Shown in pieces: positions 1 through 9,988 of a DNA stretch of 64,000 nucleotides. How positions within the stretch are numbered: the first letter of the stretch is position 1; each line of letters starts with the position of its first letter. Both the position numbers and the translations under genes were made by a program. The stretch comes from JAAOII01 sp965207705 (GTDB lineage: Bacteria; Pseudomonadota; Gammaproteobacteria; CBDBNL01; JAAOII01), in the NCBI GenBank assembly GCA_965207705.1, contig OZ242292.1, positions 1,798,001-1,862,000 on the forward strand. The letters run 5' to 3'. Below the pieces are notes generated by a model, which ran no database searches, had not been told where the DNA came from, and saw only the letters and a list, made by a program, of their open reading frames with translations.

Positions 1-1948
1 CGGGGGAAACAGACACAACCTTGGTTTCTGCTGCATTAACTGAAAACTTAGAGGTTCTATTAGCCACTTCGTCAGTGTCTGCAATTGTTATATCGCCCAG
101 GACAACAGCAAGATTTCCCGTGGTGTTATCATTTTTACTTAATACTCCTGATGCAGGGGTGAAGTTAATGCCTGGATAGTCAGTGTCAGTTGGTCCAACT
201 CCTTCATCAATTGACAGGGGAGGCGCTGTTATAGTCGGGGCTTCATCAATATTAGTAATGTTTATGGTGAGGGGCACGTAATAGCAGAGTTCATTTGCCT
301 CGCCGTGGGAGCAGTCGCTAGCTTGTTTGCTATTAACTGTTGTTGTGTTAATTATCGCGGCAGTTAATGGTTGATAATCCGTGCCATTAAAAGAAGCGCC
401 AAGGACACATTTAAATAGGCGATCTTCTTCGTTATAAAGCACTTCATAATTAAATGATATGGCACTTTTTACCCGAGTGTCTATATTATCAAGATAGACC
501 TTATTGGAATTACAGGAATTGACAGGGGCGCCAGGGGCATCAAGCAATGTAAAGAAAATAGTTCGTGTCTCTTCTGTGCCTGTGCCTGGGTTAGGTGTAA
601 AGCCATAGCGATTTAGGACATTATTAACTCCGCCTATGGAAATAGTAGTGGTTGCTGCTTGTTCTTCAACAAAAGGGGTAGTGTAGTTTAATAAAAATGT
701 TTTTGGCACAATTACATCATCAGGTTGGAAGTCGCGTTGATATGTGTATGTGAAGCTCCAGCCAATTGAGATATTTAGAACACGAATGCCAGCATCGTTG
801 GTTTCGGTAAAAGTAGAATTCTCGTCTGATATTGCCTTCCACAAAGAATTAGCCATGGAGCTATCATCGTTAAGGGTGTCAATTGAAATGGGGGCTTCTG
901 CAGTGGCAGAAAGAGGGGCTGGGGCTGGGTAAGTATAGGTAAATTCACTGGCTCCTTCAGCTTCGGGTGAGAGAGTCACTGTAATGCTTTGTATTATGCC
1001 AATATCAGCTGCAGGCAAAGAAGGCAACTCAGTCGCATTAAGTAAATCGGAGAGTTTAAATGTATTGTCATTAATAGTTCCGCCTTCTGAGCTAGCTAGT
1101 TGCTTTGTAGCGTCCTCCCATAGGCTAGTAAAAGAAGTCGTGGCACCGCCGTTGATTATTGTCCCTTTTGCGAAACTGCCTGATAAGCTGCCAGTGTAGC
1201 TTTGATTAGACATTATATTTTGTGGAATATTTTTGCTAGGAATAAAATTGTTGGGAAGGTTGAAAGAAACCGCATCGTTTACATTAGGAAAGGTATCCAC
1301 AACTTCAGGGAAGCGGACAGTCACTGTATGGGATATAGATATCTCCTCATTAACCAACGAACTAACTGTAATTGTAATTTCCGCTGCAACAGTAACAGAT
1401 GGAATCTCCGTAAGAATATCCGTAAGGGAAATATCAAATGCAAAAGGATTGATGGCATAGATTTTTACGCCGCTATTGTCGCTATTAGATATAATGGTTA
1501 AATACCTATTTAAAATTGAATTAGGATCCTTCGCAGTATCATCCGCAAAAGTGTATTCTATTGTGTAGTTGTTATCAATGCTTATATCTTTTGCATCCAC
1601 TTTAGAACCTTCTTCGGTTATTAATTTATTAATCTCAGCCGCCACCAATTTGTTTATCTCCGCTTCTTTGATTAAAACACTCCCTAAAAGTATTCCGTTG
1701 GTGGGAATTGAGCCAGGAGCAGAAGCGCGAGGATCAGAAGTTTGTGATATATTGGCGTTGAGAGGCATAAAGGTGTAACTGGAATGAGAGAAAATACTTG
1801 TCTCAGTAGTAGTAGTAGTGGTAGTAGTAGTAGTGCCACCTCCATCTCCACCTCCATCTCCACCTCCACCATTAGAAGATGAAGCACAGGATACCACCAA
1901 AGCGGTGATAAGTAAAACTGCAATAAATGAGTAAAAAGTTTTAATCAT
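1..1948 (-). CDS. Large cadherin-like surface lipoprotein (partial, C-terminus off window)
   Basis: Reading the reverse strand from the ATG at 1948 gives about 649 open codons that run off the window edge, so only the N-terminal part is seen. It begins MIKTFYSFIAVLLITALVVSC, a lipoprotein signal peptide with a lipobox-like VVSC. A Gly/Asp and then poly-Thr linker follows, coded by short repeats around 1807-1872. Further in are extracellular-style modules, and near the edge a stretch with ITNIDEAPTITAPP resembles cadherin-like or VCBS-type repeats. An in-frame ATG at 1978 would add ten residues before the signal. The protein is probably exported, lipid-anchored and surface or periplasmic; its function is unknown. 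The family assignment rests on motif reading only. Confidence 0.75.
   Translation of the reverse strand, partial: MIKTFYSFIAVLLITALVVSCASSSNGGGGDGGGDGGGTTTTTTTTTTETSIFSHSSYTFMPLNANISQTSDPRASAPGSIPTNGILLGSVLIKEAEINKLVAAEINKLITEEGSKVDAKDISIDNNYTIEYTFADDTAKDPNSILNRYLTIISNSDNSGVKIYAINPFAFDISLTDILTEIPSVTVAAEITITVSSLVNEEISISHTVTVRFPEVVDTFPNVNDAVSFNLPNNFIPSKNIPQNIMSNQSYTGSLSGSFAKGTIINGGATTSFTSLWEDATKQLASSEGGTINDNTFKLSDLLNATELPSLPAADIGIIQSITVTLSPEAEGASEFTYTYPAPAPLSATAEAPISIDTLNDDSSMANSLWKAISDENSTFTETNDAGIRVLNISIGWSFTYTYQRDFQPDDVIVPKTFLLNYTTPFVEEQAATTTISIGGVNNVLNRYGFTPNPGTGTEETRTIFFTLLDAPGAPVNSCNSNKVYLDNIDTRVKSAISFNYEVLYNEEDRLFKCVLGASFNGTDYQPLTAAIINTTTVNSKQASDCSHGEANELCYYVPLTINITNIDEAPTITAPPLSIDEGVGPTDTDYPGINFTPASGVLSKNDNTTGNLAVVLGDITIADTDEVANRTSKFSVNAAETKVVSVSP
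1807..1872. repeat. Short tandem repeats coding a Gly/Asp-Thr linker
   Basis: A run of GTA/GTG trinucleotides is followed by repeated CCACCTCCATCT units. On the minus strand they encode a poly-Thr tract and GGGGD/GGGD units just after the lipid-anchored cysteine. The period is a multiple of three, so copy-number change would alter linker length without a frameshift. Confidence 0.7.
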
Positions 1949-1978
1949 TGTGATTGTCTTTTGCGTAAAATTTGACAT

Positions 1979-2201
1979 AGTTTAATTTTAATATCTATCT
2001 TTTGTGTGATTAGCAATTGCCATAAGTATCTACCTATCCTTCTATGCATTCATTATGAATCAACATTCTATCTACATAAACAAAACATCTCATTAACACG
2101 CAAATGAAGGATTTCAACCTATAGGTAATAGCTTTCATTCCGTTAATATAACATATTTTCAGCAAAAATGTATAAATTTTCTTACCTATAATGATTAACA
2201 A
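1979..2201. other. AT-rich divergent intergenic region
   Basis: This 223-bp gap separates two divergent genes and should hold both promoters. It is very AT-rich. I see no convincing -35/-10 pair and no hairpin with a U tract. Confidence 0.4.
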
Positions 2202-3245
2202 ATGAACACAACCACAATAGACGGTAATGATAAGTTTTATCCTTTATCTTATATAGATAAGGTAATCAATGCTTATCTAACTAAACTTGGCTTGACGGCA
2301 TTAACTGCTAAAAGCGTTAGCGATGCTTTACTTTGGGCGCAAGCGAGATGCCTCCCTTCGCATGGGCTTGAGAGAATTCCCGCATATTCAGGACAATATA
2401 AAAAAGGAAAGATTAATCAAAATGCCTCACTTAAATTTGTTTCGTTGGATGATTCTGCTTTTGTGGTTGATGCGGATTTTGGTTTTGCTTATCCTGCTAT
2501 TGATTTGGCAGTTAAAGAATTATGCCGCCGCTGTCAGCAGCAGACAACTTGTGTAGTTGGAATTAAACATTCTCACCATTCGGGGGCGCTTGGCTATTAT
2601 GTTGAGCAGCTGGCATCGCAAGGAATTATCGCGTTAATCTGTTGCAATGCTCCTGCCTCCATCGCCCCTTGGGGCGGTAAGAAACCGCTGCTGGGAACTA
2701 ACCCAATTGCATTTGGCTGTCCGCGGGCGGGGATACGGGGGGGGATAAAAGGTAAAACAACTCAACAGCCGTTGATTATTGATATGTCTCTTTCGGTGGT
2801 GGCTCGTGGCAAGGTTATGGCGGCGGACTTCAAAGGCGAAGAAATTCCACTGGGTTGGGCATTAGATAAGGCAGGTAATCCCACAACAGATGCCAAAAAA
2901 GCACTTGAGGGCTCAATGTTGCCAATAGGGGGAGCCAAGGGATATTTGCTTGCTTTGGTGGTGGAAATCCTTGCGGCTGCTCTTATTGGTAATAATTTTT
3001 CCTATCAGTCAAGCTCATTTTTTGATGATGTCGGCAAGCCGCCTGGAGTAGGGCAGTTTATTCTGGCAATAAATCCGTTGAGAATTAACCCTGATTTTAA
3101 TCTCCATATTGAAGGACTTTGCGCTGCTATTATGCAGCAACCAGGGACCCGCTTGCCAGGGGTGAATAAGAATAAGGATTTTAACAAGAGTCGCAAGAAA
3201 GGTGTTGCGGTATCTGTGAGGATGCAAGATTATCTGGGGCTCTGA
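2202..3245 (+). CDS. Ldh2-family malate/L-lactate/ureidoglycolate-type dehydrogenase
   Basis: A 347-residue protein of the LDH2/MDH2 NAD(P)-dependent oxidoreductase family, the fold of YbiC, AllD and ComC, unrelated to Rossmann lactate dehydrogenases. Recognisable blocks are SHGLERIPAY near residue 55, GIKHSHHSGALGYY near 120-135 carrying the catalytic His region, KPLLGTNPIAFG near 165, and PLGWALDKAGNPTTD followed by MLPIGGAKGYLLAL near 220-250. Length is normal. The product should be a soluble cytoplasmic enzyme interconverting a 2-hydroxy acid and a 2-oxo acid; the substrate cannot be told from sequence. It stands alone between two large lipoprotein genes. A Gly/Lys-rich piece (RAGIRGGIKGKTTQQ) near residue 180 looks like a small insertion. 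Confidence 0.88.
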   Translation: MNTTTIDGNDKFYPLSYIDKVINAYLTKLGLTALTAKSVSDALLWAQARCLPSHGLERIPAYSGQYKKGKINQNASLKFVSLDDSAFVVDADFGFAYPAIDLAVKELCRRCQQQTTCVVGIKHSHHSGALGYYVEQLASQGIIALICCNAPASIAPWGGKKPLLGTNPIAFGCPRAGIRGGIKGKTTQQPLIIDMSLSVVARGKVMAADFKGEEIPLGWALDKAGNPTTDAKKALEGSMLPIGGAKGYLLALVVEILAAALIGNNFSYQSSSFFDDVGKPPGVGQFILAINPLRINPDFNLHIEGLCAAIMQQPGTRLPGVNKNKDFNKSRKKGVAVSVRMQDYLGL

Positions 3246-3369
3246 TGCTTGGGCTTTGGGGTTTGAGCTTTGGGTTTTGGGGCTTTGATAAAATTTTAAT
3301 AGTGTGTTTAGCTCTGTATGAGTATGTATAGTAAGTATGTTATTGCTAAGAAATGCATGATTTATGCTG

Positions 3370-3375
3370 TATAAT
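3370..3375 (+). promoter_or_regulatory. Possible -10 box for the giant protease lipoprotein
   Basis: TATAAT lies 37 bases before the ATG at 3412. No good -35 sits at 16-18 bp, so this is a weak call. The upstream 3245-3290 stretch is a G/T-rich imperfect repeat of GCTTTGGG. Confidence 0.35.
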
Positions 3376-3411
3376 GTATCAATATCTATTAGTAAATTTG
3401 AAAGCATCTAA

Positions 3412-6400
3412 ATGAAAGTTATAAATTTTGTATGCTTGTGCGTGCTGTGTTTTTTCTTATGGGCTTGCGAGAATAGTGACTTTAATATATCTGTTGATGA
3501 GGTTCCTGTCCCTGTAGACACTTTCTCTGCTCAGCAATTAAATTTACGCGTTTATCCCAGCGCGGGGAACGCCACTCTTACCTGGAATAATCCTGATGCT
3601 GATGTAAGAGCAATTAATATCACCTATTGGCTATCAAATGCTCCGGATGAGGTTATGCAATATCCCTTGATTACCCCAGCCACTAACTCTGCCGCCACGA
3701 CTCGCAATCAAGCAAACGTATCTATTGTTATAACGGGTTTAGAAGATTTGGCTTCATACAACTTTATGTTTCAGCTCATTTTAGATGCTGCTGAAAGCGA
3801 ACAGCAAGAAGTTATTTCCACCGCTGACAACCGCACTATTGGCGCTAATTACGATAATGATGAATTGGCGGATATAGTAGATCCTGATGATGATGGGGAC
3901 GGTGTGCTGGATCTTGATGCGGACGGAGATGGTCTTGGTGATAATGCAGATTCTGATGATGATGGGGATGGGGTTATAGATACAGACGCGGATGGAGATG
4001 GTCTTGGTGATAATGCGGATAAGGATGATGATAATGATGGCACGCCAGATACTGATACTGATGGAGATAAACTTGGCAATAATGCCGACCCAGATGATGA
4101 TAATGACGGAGTGCCAGATGTAACTGATGCATTTCCTCTTGACAATAATAGTTATGCTTTTGTATTAGGTAATCTGCGTGTCATTCCTGGCGATACTAAT
4201 GCCACGTTTACCTGGGATAATCCAGATGCTGATATCAGCGCGATAAACATTACTTATATATCATCGGATGTTTTGGGCGTTTCTAGTAGTGTGGTGTATC
4301 ATCCATTAATTCCTCTAACTCCTGATGCCTCAGTAACGGGTCGTAATCAAATAAACGCCTCAGCAGCTATAACTGGATTGATGAATTACGAGTCACCTGA
4401 TTTTGTGAATTATACTTTTACGCTTGAGGCGGTGTTGAAAGGCGGGGATGTGAATAAAAACACAATTGTGGTTATAGCCGCAAACATATCCATAGGTCCT
4501 AATTATGATAATGATGAATTAATAGATGTGCTGGATGATGATGATGATAATGACGGGGAGAAGGATACTGATGCAGACGGAGATGGTCTTGGTGATAATG
4601 CCGACCCAGATGATGATAATGACGGCACACCAGATACTGACACAGACGGAGATGGACTTGGCAATAATGCCGACCCAGACGATGATAATGACGGAGTGCC
4701 GGATGTAACTGACGCATTCCCTCTTGATAATAATAGTTATGCTTTTGTATTAGGTAATCTGCGTGTCATTCCTGGCGATACTAATGCCACGTTTACCTGG
4801 GATAATCCCGATGCTGACATCAGCGCGATAAACATTACTTATATATCATCGGATATTTCCAGTAGTGTGGTGTATCATCCATTAATCTCTAATGGAATTG
4901 GTGATGCTTCAATTACTAGACACAATCAAATAAACGCCTCAGCAGCTATAACTGGATTGACGAATTACGAGTCACCTAATTTTGTGAATTATACTTTTAC
5001 GCTTGAGGCAGTGTTGGGGGGCGGGGATGTGAATAAAAACACAATTGCGGTTATAGCAGTGAACATATCCATAGGTCCTAATTATGATAATGATGAATTG
5101 ATAGATGTGCTGGATCCTGATGATGATAATGATGGCACGCCAGATACTGATACTGATAGGGATGGTCTTGGCAATAATGCCGACCCAGATGATGATAATG
5201 ACGGAGTGCCAGATGTAACTGATGCCTTTCCACTTGACAATAATAGTTATGCTTTTGTATTAGGTAATCTGCGAGTCATTCCTGGTAATAATAATGCGAT
5301 GTTTACCTGGGATAATCCTGATGCTGATATCAGCGCGATAAACATTACTTATTTGTCAACAAATGTTTCCAGTAGTGTGGTGTATCATCCATTAATTCCT
5401 CTAACTCCTGATGCCTCAGTAACGGGTCGTAATCAAATAAATGCCTCAGCAGCTATAACTGGATTGATGAATTACGAGTCACCTGATTTTGTGAATTATA
5501 CTTTTACGCTTGAGGCGGTGTTAACAGGCGGCGATGAAAATAAAAACACGGTCGTGGTTATAGCAGCGAACATATCCGTTGGTCCTAATTATGATAATGA
5601 TGAATTAATAGATGTGCTGGATCCTGACGATGATAATGATGGCACACCAGATATTGACACAGACGGAGATGGGACTAATGATGTGTTGGACTCTGATGAT
5701 GACAATGATGGAGTGCCAGATGTAACCGATGCCTTTCCTCTTGATAATAATAGTTATGCTTTTGTATTAGGTAATCTGCGTGTCATTCCTGGCGATACTA
5801 ATGCCACGTTTACCTGGGATAATCCAGATACTGATATCAGCGCGATAAACATTACTTATATATCATCGGATGTTTTGGGCGGCATGGTGTATCATCCATT
5901 AATTCCTCTAACTCCTGATGCCTCAGTAACGGGTCGTAATCAAATAAACGCCTCGGCAGCTATAACTGGGCTGGTAAATTACGAAGCGTCTGATTTTGTG
6001 AATTATACTTTTATGCTTGAGGCGGTGTTGGCAGGTGCTGATGTAAATAAAAACACAATTGCGGTTATAGCCGCAAACATATCCATAGGTCCAAATCATG
6101 ATAATGATGAATTGATAGATGTGTTGGATGATGATGATGACAATGACGGGGAGAAGGATACTGACGCAGACGGAGATGGTCTTGGTGATAATGCCGACTT
6201 GGATGATGATAATGATGGCACGCCAGATACTGATACTGATAGGGATGGTCTTGGCAATAATGCCGACCCAGATGATGATAATGATGGAGTGCCAGATGTA
6301 ACTGATGCCTTTCCACTTGACAATAATAGTTATGCTTTTGTATTAGGTAATCTGCGAGTGATTCCTGGCAATAATAATGCTATGCTTCTCTGGGATAATC

Positions 6401-9400
6401 CTGATGCTAATATCAGCGCTATAAATATTACTTATATATCATCGGATGTTTTCAGTAGTGTGGTGTATCATCCATTAATTATTAATGGGATTATTGATGC
6501 TCCTGCCACTAGACGTAATCAAATAAATGCATCGGCAGCTATAACTGGGCTGATGAATTATGAAGCGCCTGATTTTGTGAATTATACTTTTACGCTTGAG
6601 GCGGTGTTAACAGGCGGCGATGAAAATAAAAACACGGTCGTGGTTATAGCCGCAAATATATCCATTGGTCCTAATTATGATAATGATGAATTAATAGATG
6701 TGCTGGATAATGATGATGATGGGGATGGAGTGCTGGATACTGATGCAGACGGAGATGGTCTTGGTGATAATGCTGACCCAGACGATGATAATGATGGAGA
6801 TAATGATGATGTGGACCTAGACGATGATAATGATGGAGTTAATGATGATATGGATGCATATCCCCTTGATGCCAGCAGAGTAGCGTTTACATTTGAGAAT
6901 GTCTTTATTGTTCCTGGTGATGGCAACGCTCGGGTTTTCTGGAGTAACCCGCCAGCTGATATAACTGGATTTTCATTGTTTGTTAGCAACCCAATGGATT
7001 CAAGAGAACGCCACGATACAATCGGCAGTGCGCCATTCAATTTTTTTAGAGAAGTATCCAATATAAGGTTCTTTTCCACCGCAGTAACAGGGTTAACTAA
7101 TTTTGCGAGCTATGAATTTATATTCTTAATTGAGTTAGGTGGAAAGGATGCAAATAAAATGACAGATACAGTTGTAATAGAATCAGTCGCGATTGGTCCC
7201 AATTATGATAATGATTTCTTACCTGATTTTGTGGATGATGATGATGATAATGATGGAGTGACTGATACTGATACAGACGGAGATGAACTTGGCAATAATG
7301 CCGACCCAGATGATGATAATGATGGTATCTTAGATATATCAGATCCATTTCCTCTTGATGAGAATAGAAAAGGATTAATGGTAAATAATCTTCGCTTTGT
7401 GCCAGGGGATAGGAATGCTACTCTAATCTGGGATAATCCCAATGCGAATATAAGCACGATTAATATTAGCTATGTTGCATCAGATGATTTAGGCAATAGG
7501 ATACAACTCTCATCAATAGATGATTCTGTCAATACACAAGCCGAACGCAAGAATATTCCTATCACAATAACTGGTCTAACTAACTATGCCTCGCCTAACT
7601 TTGTAAATTATACTTTTATGCTTGAGTTGACGCTTGAAGGCGCTGACCAAATCATAAATACTATTCCAGTAATTGCAGCAAATAGAGCTGTTGGTGTGAA
7701 TAGTGATGGCGATGAACTAATTGATTTATTAGATCCTGATAATGATAATGATGGCACACCTGACGATTATGATCCGCATCCTTTTAATCGCACCGATAAT
7801 ATAGTTAGGGTAAACAATATGCGTATAATTCCTGGCAATCATAGCGCTGAACTTGTTTGGAATAATCCTAATGCTGATATCAGAGCAATTAATGTTACCT
7901 ATTGGCTATCAGATAATTCAAATAATAGAGTGCAACACCCATTGCTTACCTACTCAGCAGCTATTTTTCGTGAACTAATTGATGCATCTGCCTTAATAAC
8001 TGGATTGACTAATATGCGGGAGTATACTTTTTCCCTGCAGCCAATTTTAGGCGGCGCTGATGTAAATAAAATAACCGCGCCAGTTGTTATTGCCAATTAT
8101 CTTATAGGGGTAAATCAAGATGGCGATGAATTGGCGGATAGCGCGGATGATAATGATAATGATGGTGGCAGGTTCATAGAGGCGATTAATAACTATCAAG
8201 CTTGTAAGCCCGTAGCAGATAATACCATTTATGATGCTACTGGCAAAGACCCTCTGATTGATTACCAATGGTATCTTAACCGCTCAGGCGTTCCAGCTGC
8301 TTGGGCAATGAATGATAATCAAGGGGAGGGTATTGAAATTGCGATTATAGATAGCGGCTTGCAGGTTAATCACGAGGACTTGCATGAAAATGTGATAAAT
8401 GCTTCTGGTATAAATATCTTTGTTGCTGAGGAGCATCCTGATAGAGATTATCCATATCCTTACGATTGTTTCCGCGCCGCCCATGGCACGGCAGCCGCTG
8501 GCATCATTGCAGCGCGTGGCGATAATGGAATAGGGATTAAAGGGATATCACATAAGACAAAAATATGGGGGGCAAACTTAGCCGGCTCATCTGCTTTTTC
8601 AGATAAATCGTTTAATCAAGTATTTACTCACCGATTGTCTCAAACCGCAGTTTTTAGTAATAGTTGGGGAGATAGCGCTAAGGGTCGCTTTGTTTCATCT
8701 TTAGTAAATTATGACCGTCTTATTGATGCAGGTTTAAGGGAAGGATTTGCGGGTAAAGGGATTAGCTATGTTTTTGCTGGTGGTAATGATAGGTCCATTG
8801 ATAGCTCCTTGGATAATTTAGCAAGCTATAGTTCCATAACAAGTCATCGCGGTGTGATTCCTGTGTGCGCGGTTGGTTATGATGATGTTGTGTCAATCTA
8901 TTCTACTCCAGGAGCTACACTTTGGTTGTGTGGCTATTCTTCAAAGGGGATTGTTGATGTTGACATAATGAGTTTGGAGCAGGCGGTAGCGCCAGATTAT
9001 TTGCAATCTTTGGGCTTGGCGACAACCGACCTTAGCGGAACAGATGGATATAATTTAGGGTTTAACACAAGGTTGAAGTATAACGGGGCGCAGGATAAAT
9101 GCTCATTTAGTCCCTTGGCTAACCTGCTTAATTTTGGCACTCCTGCTATTTTTGCTCCTGATGAATGTAGAGATCCAGCCAGGTCTTATGGCTTTATTGG
9201 TTTAGAGGAAATAAATCCACTGAGTTGGCGCCCTGGAGCTACTACCTCATACACTAGAAGTTTTGGCGGCACTTCTGCAGCGACTCCTCTTATTAGCGGA
9301 GTTATTGGTTTGATTAGGTCTGCTTACCCTGAACTTACTTGGCGTGACATTAAGCTAATTTTGGCGGAGAGTTCCTGGCAACCTGCGGCTGCTCCCGTTA

Positions 9401-9939
9401 GCAGCGTTCCAGGCGCTTTTACCTATCATAATAAAACAGATATTAGATACAACCATAATATTGATTATGGCTTTGGCATAGTTAATGCTTCGGCGGCAAT
9501 GATGCTTGCCTCTGCATGGACGCTTCTTCCTCCTGAAGTCCAACGGCAATTTCCTGCTGTTGGTTATTCTCCTCCTATATCTTTGGCAGCTTCGGGGCAG
9601 AGTAATATAAGCGTGGCAGCGAGTAACGGGATTTCTTTTGTTGAGTATACTCAGATTGATATAGCCCCCAATGATTATCCCAATATTGGTGAACTGAGTA
9701 TTCAGTTAACTTCTCCCAGCGGAGCGGTTAGTGTTATTGCGCGACCGCATCAATGTTTAGATGTCTCTCTTAGCAGTAGGACGCCAACCGATGATTGTCC
9801 TGATTTGGAAGATGGTTTTACCTTTGCTACGGCAACTCATTTAGGAGAGAACCCTGAAGGGGAATGGGAGTTGTCTATTACCAGTAGCACTGGAGAGGAT
9901 GTTGATTTTGTTTGGCGTTTACGGCTATACGGGCATTAA
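3412..9939 (+). CDS. Giant lipoprotein: TSP3 and FnIII-like repeats, subtilisin protease, P-domain
   Basis: 2175 residues. A signal peptide ends in the lipobox LWAC (Cys near residue 19). About nine units then alternate a beta-sandwich, fibronectin-III-like module (NLRVIPGDTNATFTWDNP type) with acidic DxDxDGxxD thrombospondin type 3 calcium-binding runs. A peptidase S8 domain follows from about residue 1625, with Asp1647 in AIIDSG, His1691 in AAHGTAAAGI and Ser1955 in GGTSAATPL, so the triad is intact. The C-terminus, from about 2055, resembles a proprotein convertase P (Homo B) domain, ending VWRLRLYGH. It is probably an outer-surface, calcium-stabilised protease held away from the membrane by the repeats. 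The middle five repeats are almost identical at DNA level. The domain reading is confident; the substrate is unknown. Confidence 0.9.
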   Translation: MKVINFVCLCVLCFFLWACENSDFNISVDEVPVPVDTFSAQQLNLRVYPSAGNATLTWNNPDADVRAINITYWLSNAPDEVMQYPLITPATNSAATTRNQANVSIVITGLEDLASYNFMFQLILDAAESEQQEVISTADNRTIGANYDNDELADIVDPDDDGDGVLDLDADGDGLGDNADSDDDGDGVIDTDADGDGLGDNADKDDDNDGTPDTDTDGDKLGNNADPDDDNDGVPDVTDAFPLDNNSYAFVLGNLRVIPGDTNATFTWDNPDADISAINITYISSDVLGVSSSVVYHPLIPLTPDASVTGRNQINASAAITGLMNYESPDFVNYTFTLEAVLKGGDVNKNTIVVIAANISIGPNYDNDELIDVLDDDDDNDGEKDTDADGDGLGDNADPDDDNDGTPDTDTDGDGLGNNADPDDDNDGVPDVTDAFPLDNNSYAFVLGNLRVIPGDTNATFTWDNPDADISAINITYISSDISSSVVYHPLISNGIGDASITRHNQINASAAITGLTNYESPNFVNYTFTLEAVLGGGDVNKNTIAVIAVNISIGPNYDNDELIDVLDPDDDNDGTPDTDTDRDGLGNNADPDDDNDGVPDVTDAFPLDNNSYAFVLGNLRVIPGNNNAMFTWDNPDADISAINITYLSTNVSSSVVYHPLIPLTPDASVTGRNQINASAAITGLMNYESPDFVNYTFTLEAVLTGGDENKNTVVVIAANISVGPNYDNDELIDVLDPDDDNDGTPDIDTDGDGTNDVLDSDDDNDGVPDVTDAFPLDNNSYAFVLGNLRVIPGDTNATFTWDNPDTDISAINITYISSDVLGGMVYHPLIPLTPDASVTGRNQINASAAITGLVNYEASDFVNYTFMLEAVLAGADVNKNTIAVIAANISIGPNHDNDELIDVLDDDDDNDGEKDTDADGDGLGDNADLDDDNDGTPDTDTDRDGLGNNADPDDDNDGVPDVTDAFPLDNNSYAFVLGNLRVIPGNNNAMLLWDNPDANISAINITYISSDVFSSVVYHPLIINGIIDAPATRRNQINASAAITGLMNYEAPDFVNYTFTLEAVLTGGDENKNTVVVIAANISIGPNYDNDELIDVLDNDDDGDGVLDTDADGDGLGDNADPDDDNDGDNDDVDLDDDNDGVNDDMDAYPLDASRVAFTFENVFIVPGDGNARVFWSNPPADITGFSLFVSNPMDSRERHDTIGSAPFNFFREVSNIRFFSTAVTGLTNFASYEFIFLIELGGKDANKMTDTVVIESVAIGPNYDNDFLPDFVDDDDDNDGVTDTDTDGDELGNNADPDDDNDGILDISDPFPLDENRKGLMVNNLRFVPGDRNATLIWDNPNANISTINISYVASDDLGNRIQLSSIDDSVNTQAERKNIPITITGLTNYASPNFVNYTFMLELTLEGADQIINTIPVIAANRAVGVNSDGDELIDLLDPDNDNDGTPDDYDPHPFNRTDNIVRVNNMRIIPGNHSAELVWNNPNADIRAINVTYWLSDNSNNRVQHPLLTYSAAIFRELIDASALITGLTNMREYTFSLQPILGGADVNKITAPVVIANYLIGVNQDGDELADSADDNDNDGGRFIEAINNYQACKPVADNTIYDATGKDPLIDYQWYLNRSGVPAAWAMNDNQGEGIEIAIIDSGLQVNHEDLHENVINASGINIFVAEEHPDRDYPYPYDCFRAAHGTAAAGIIAARGDNGIGIKGISHKTKIWGANLAGSSAFSDKSFNQVFTHRLSQTAVFSNSWGDSAKGRFVSSLVNYDRLIDAGLREGFAGKGISYVFAGGNDRSIDSSLDNLASYSSITSHRGVIPVCAVGYDDVVSIYSTPGATLWLCGYSSKGIVDVDIMSLEQAVAPDYLQSLGLATTDLSGTDGYNLGFNTRLKYNGAQDKCSFSPLANLLNFGTPAIFAPDECRDPARSYGFIGLEEINPLSWRPGATTSYTRSFGGTSAATPLISGVIGLIRSAYPELTWRDIKLILAESSWQPAAAPVSSVPGAFTYHNKTDIRYNHNIDYGFGIVNASAAMMLASAWTLLPPEVQRQFPAVGYSPPISLAASGQSNISVAASNGISFVEYTQIDIAPNDYPNIGELSIQLTSPSGAVSVIARPHQCLDVSLSSRTPTDDCPDLEDGFTFATATHLGENPEGEWELSITSSTGEDVDFVWRLRLYGH
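4120..6870 (+). repeat. Five near-identical ~510-585 bp intragenic tandem modules
   Basis: Units start with GTAACTGATGC-type sequence at about 4120, 4705, 5215, 5722 and 6298, giving periods of 585, 510, 507 and 576 bp. Each codes one FnIII-like domain plus a variable number of TSP3 acidic repeats. More diverged relatives lie at about 3530, 6870, 7350 and 7790. Long identical stretches between units imply recent homogenisation or expansion. All periods are multiples of three. Confidence 0.85.
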
Positions 9940-9982
9940 TCCCACTTTTTATTAATCCCCCGTTTTATTAATCCCCCGTTTT
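9935..9982. repeat. Three 16-bp tandem repeats between convergent genes
   Basis: ATTAATCCCCCGTTTT occurs perfectly twice (9951-9966, 9967-9982). A first variant copy (9935-9950) contains the stop codon of the protease gene. The repeats fill the gap to the convergent carB. They have no inverted symmetry, so they are not an obvious terminator. Confidence 0.7.
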
Positions 9983-9988
9983 ATATTT

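Noticed and set aside
3849..4145. Ser/Pro-rich minus-strand open frames across the protease repeats (also near 4499, 6065, 6096 and 6675)
   Set aside because: They are the antisense of GAT-rich calcium-repeat DNA, repeated with each module; not genes.
4120..6870. Regular repeats considered as a CRISPR array
   Set aside because: The units are over 500 bp, protein-coding and in frame; there are no short spaced repeats or spacers.
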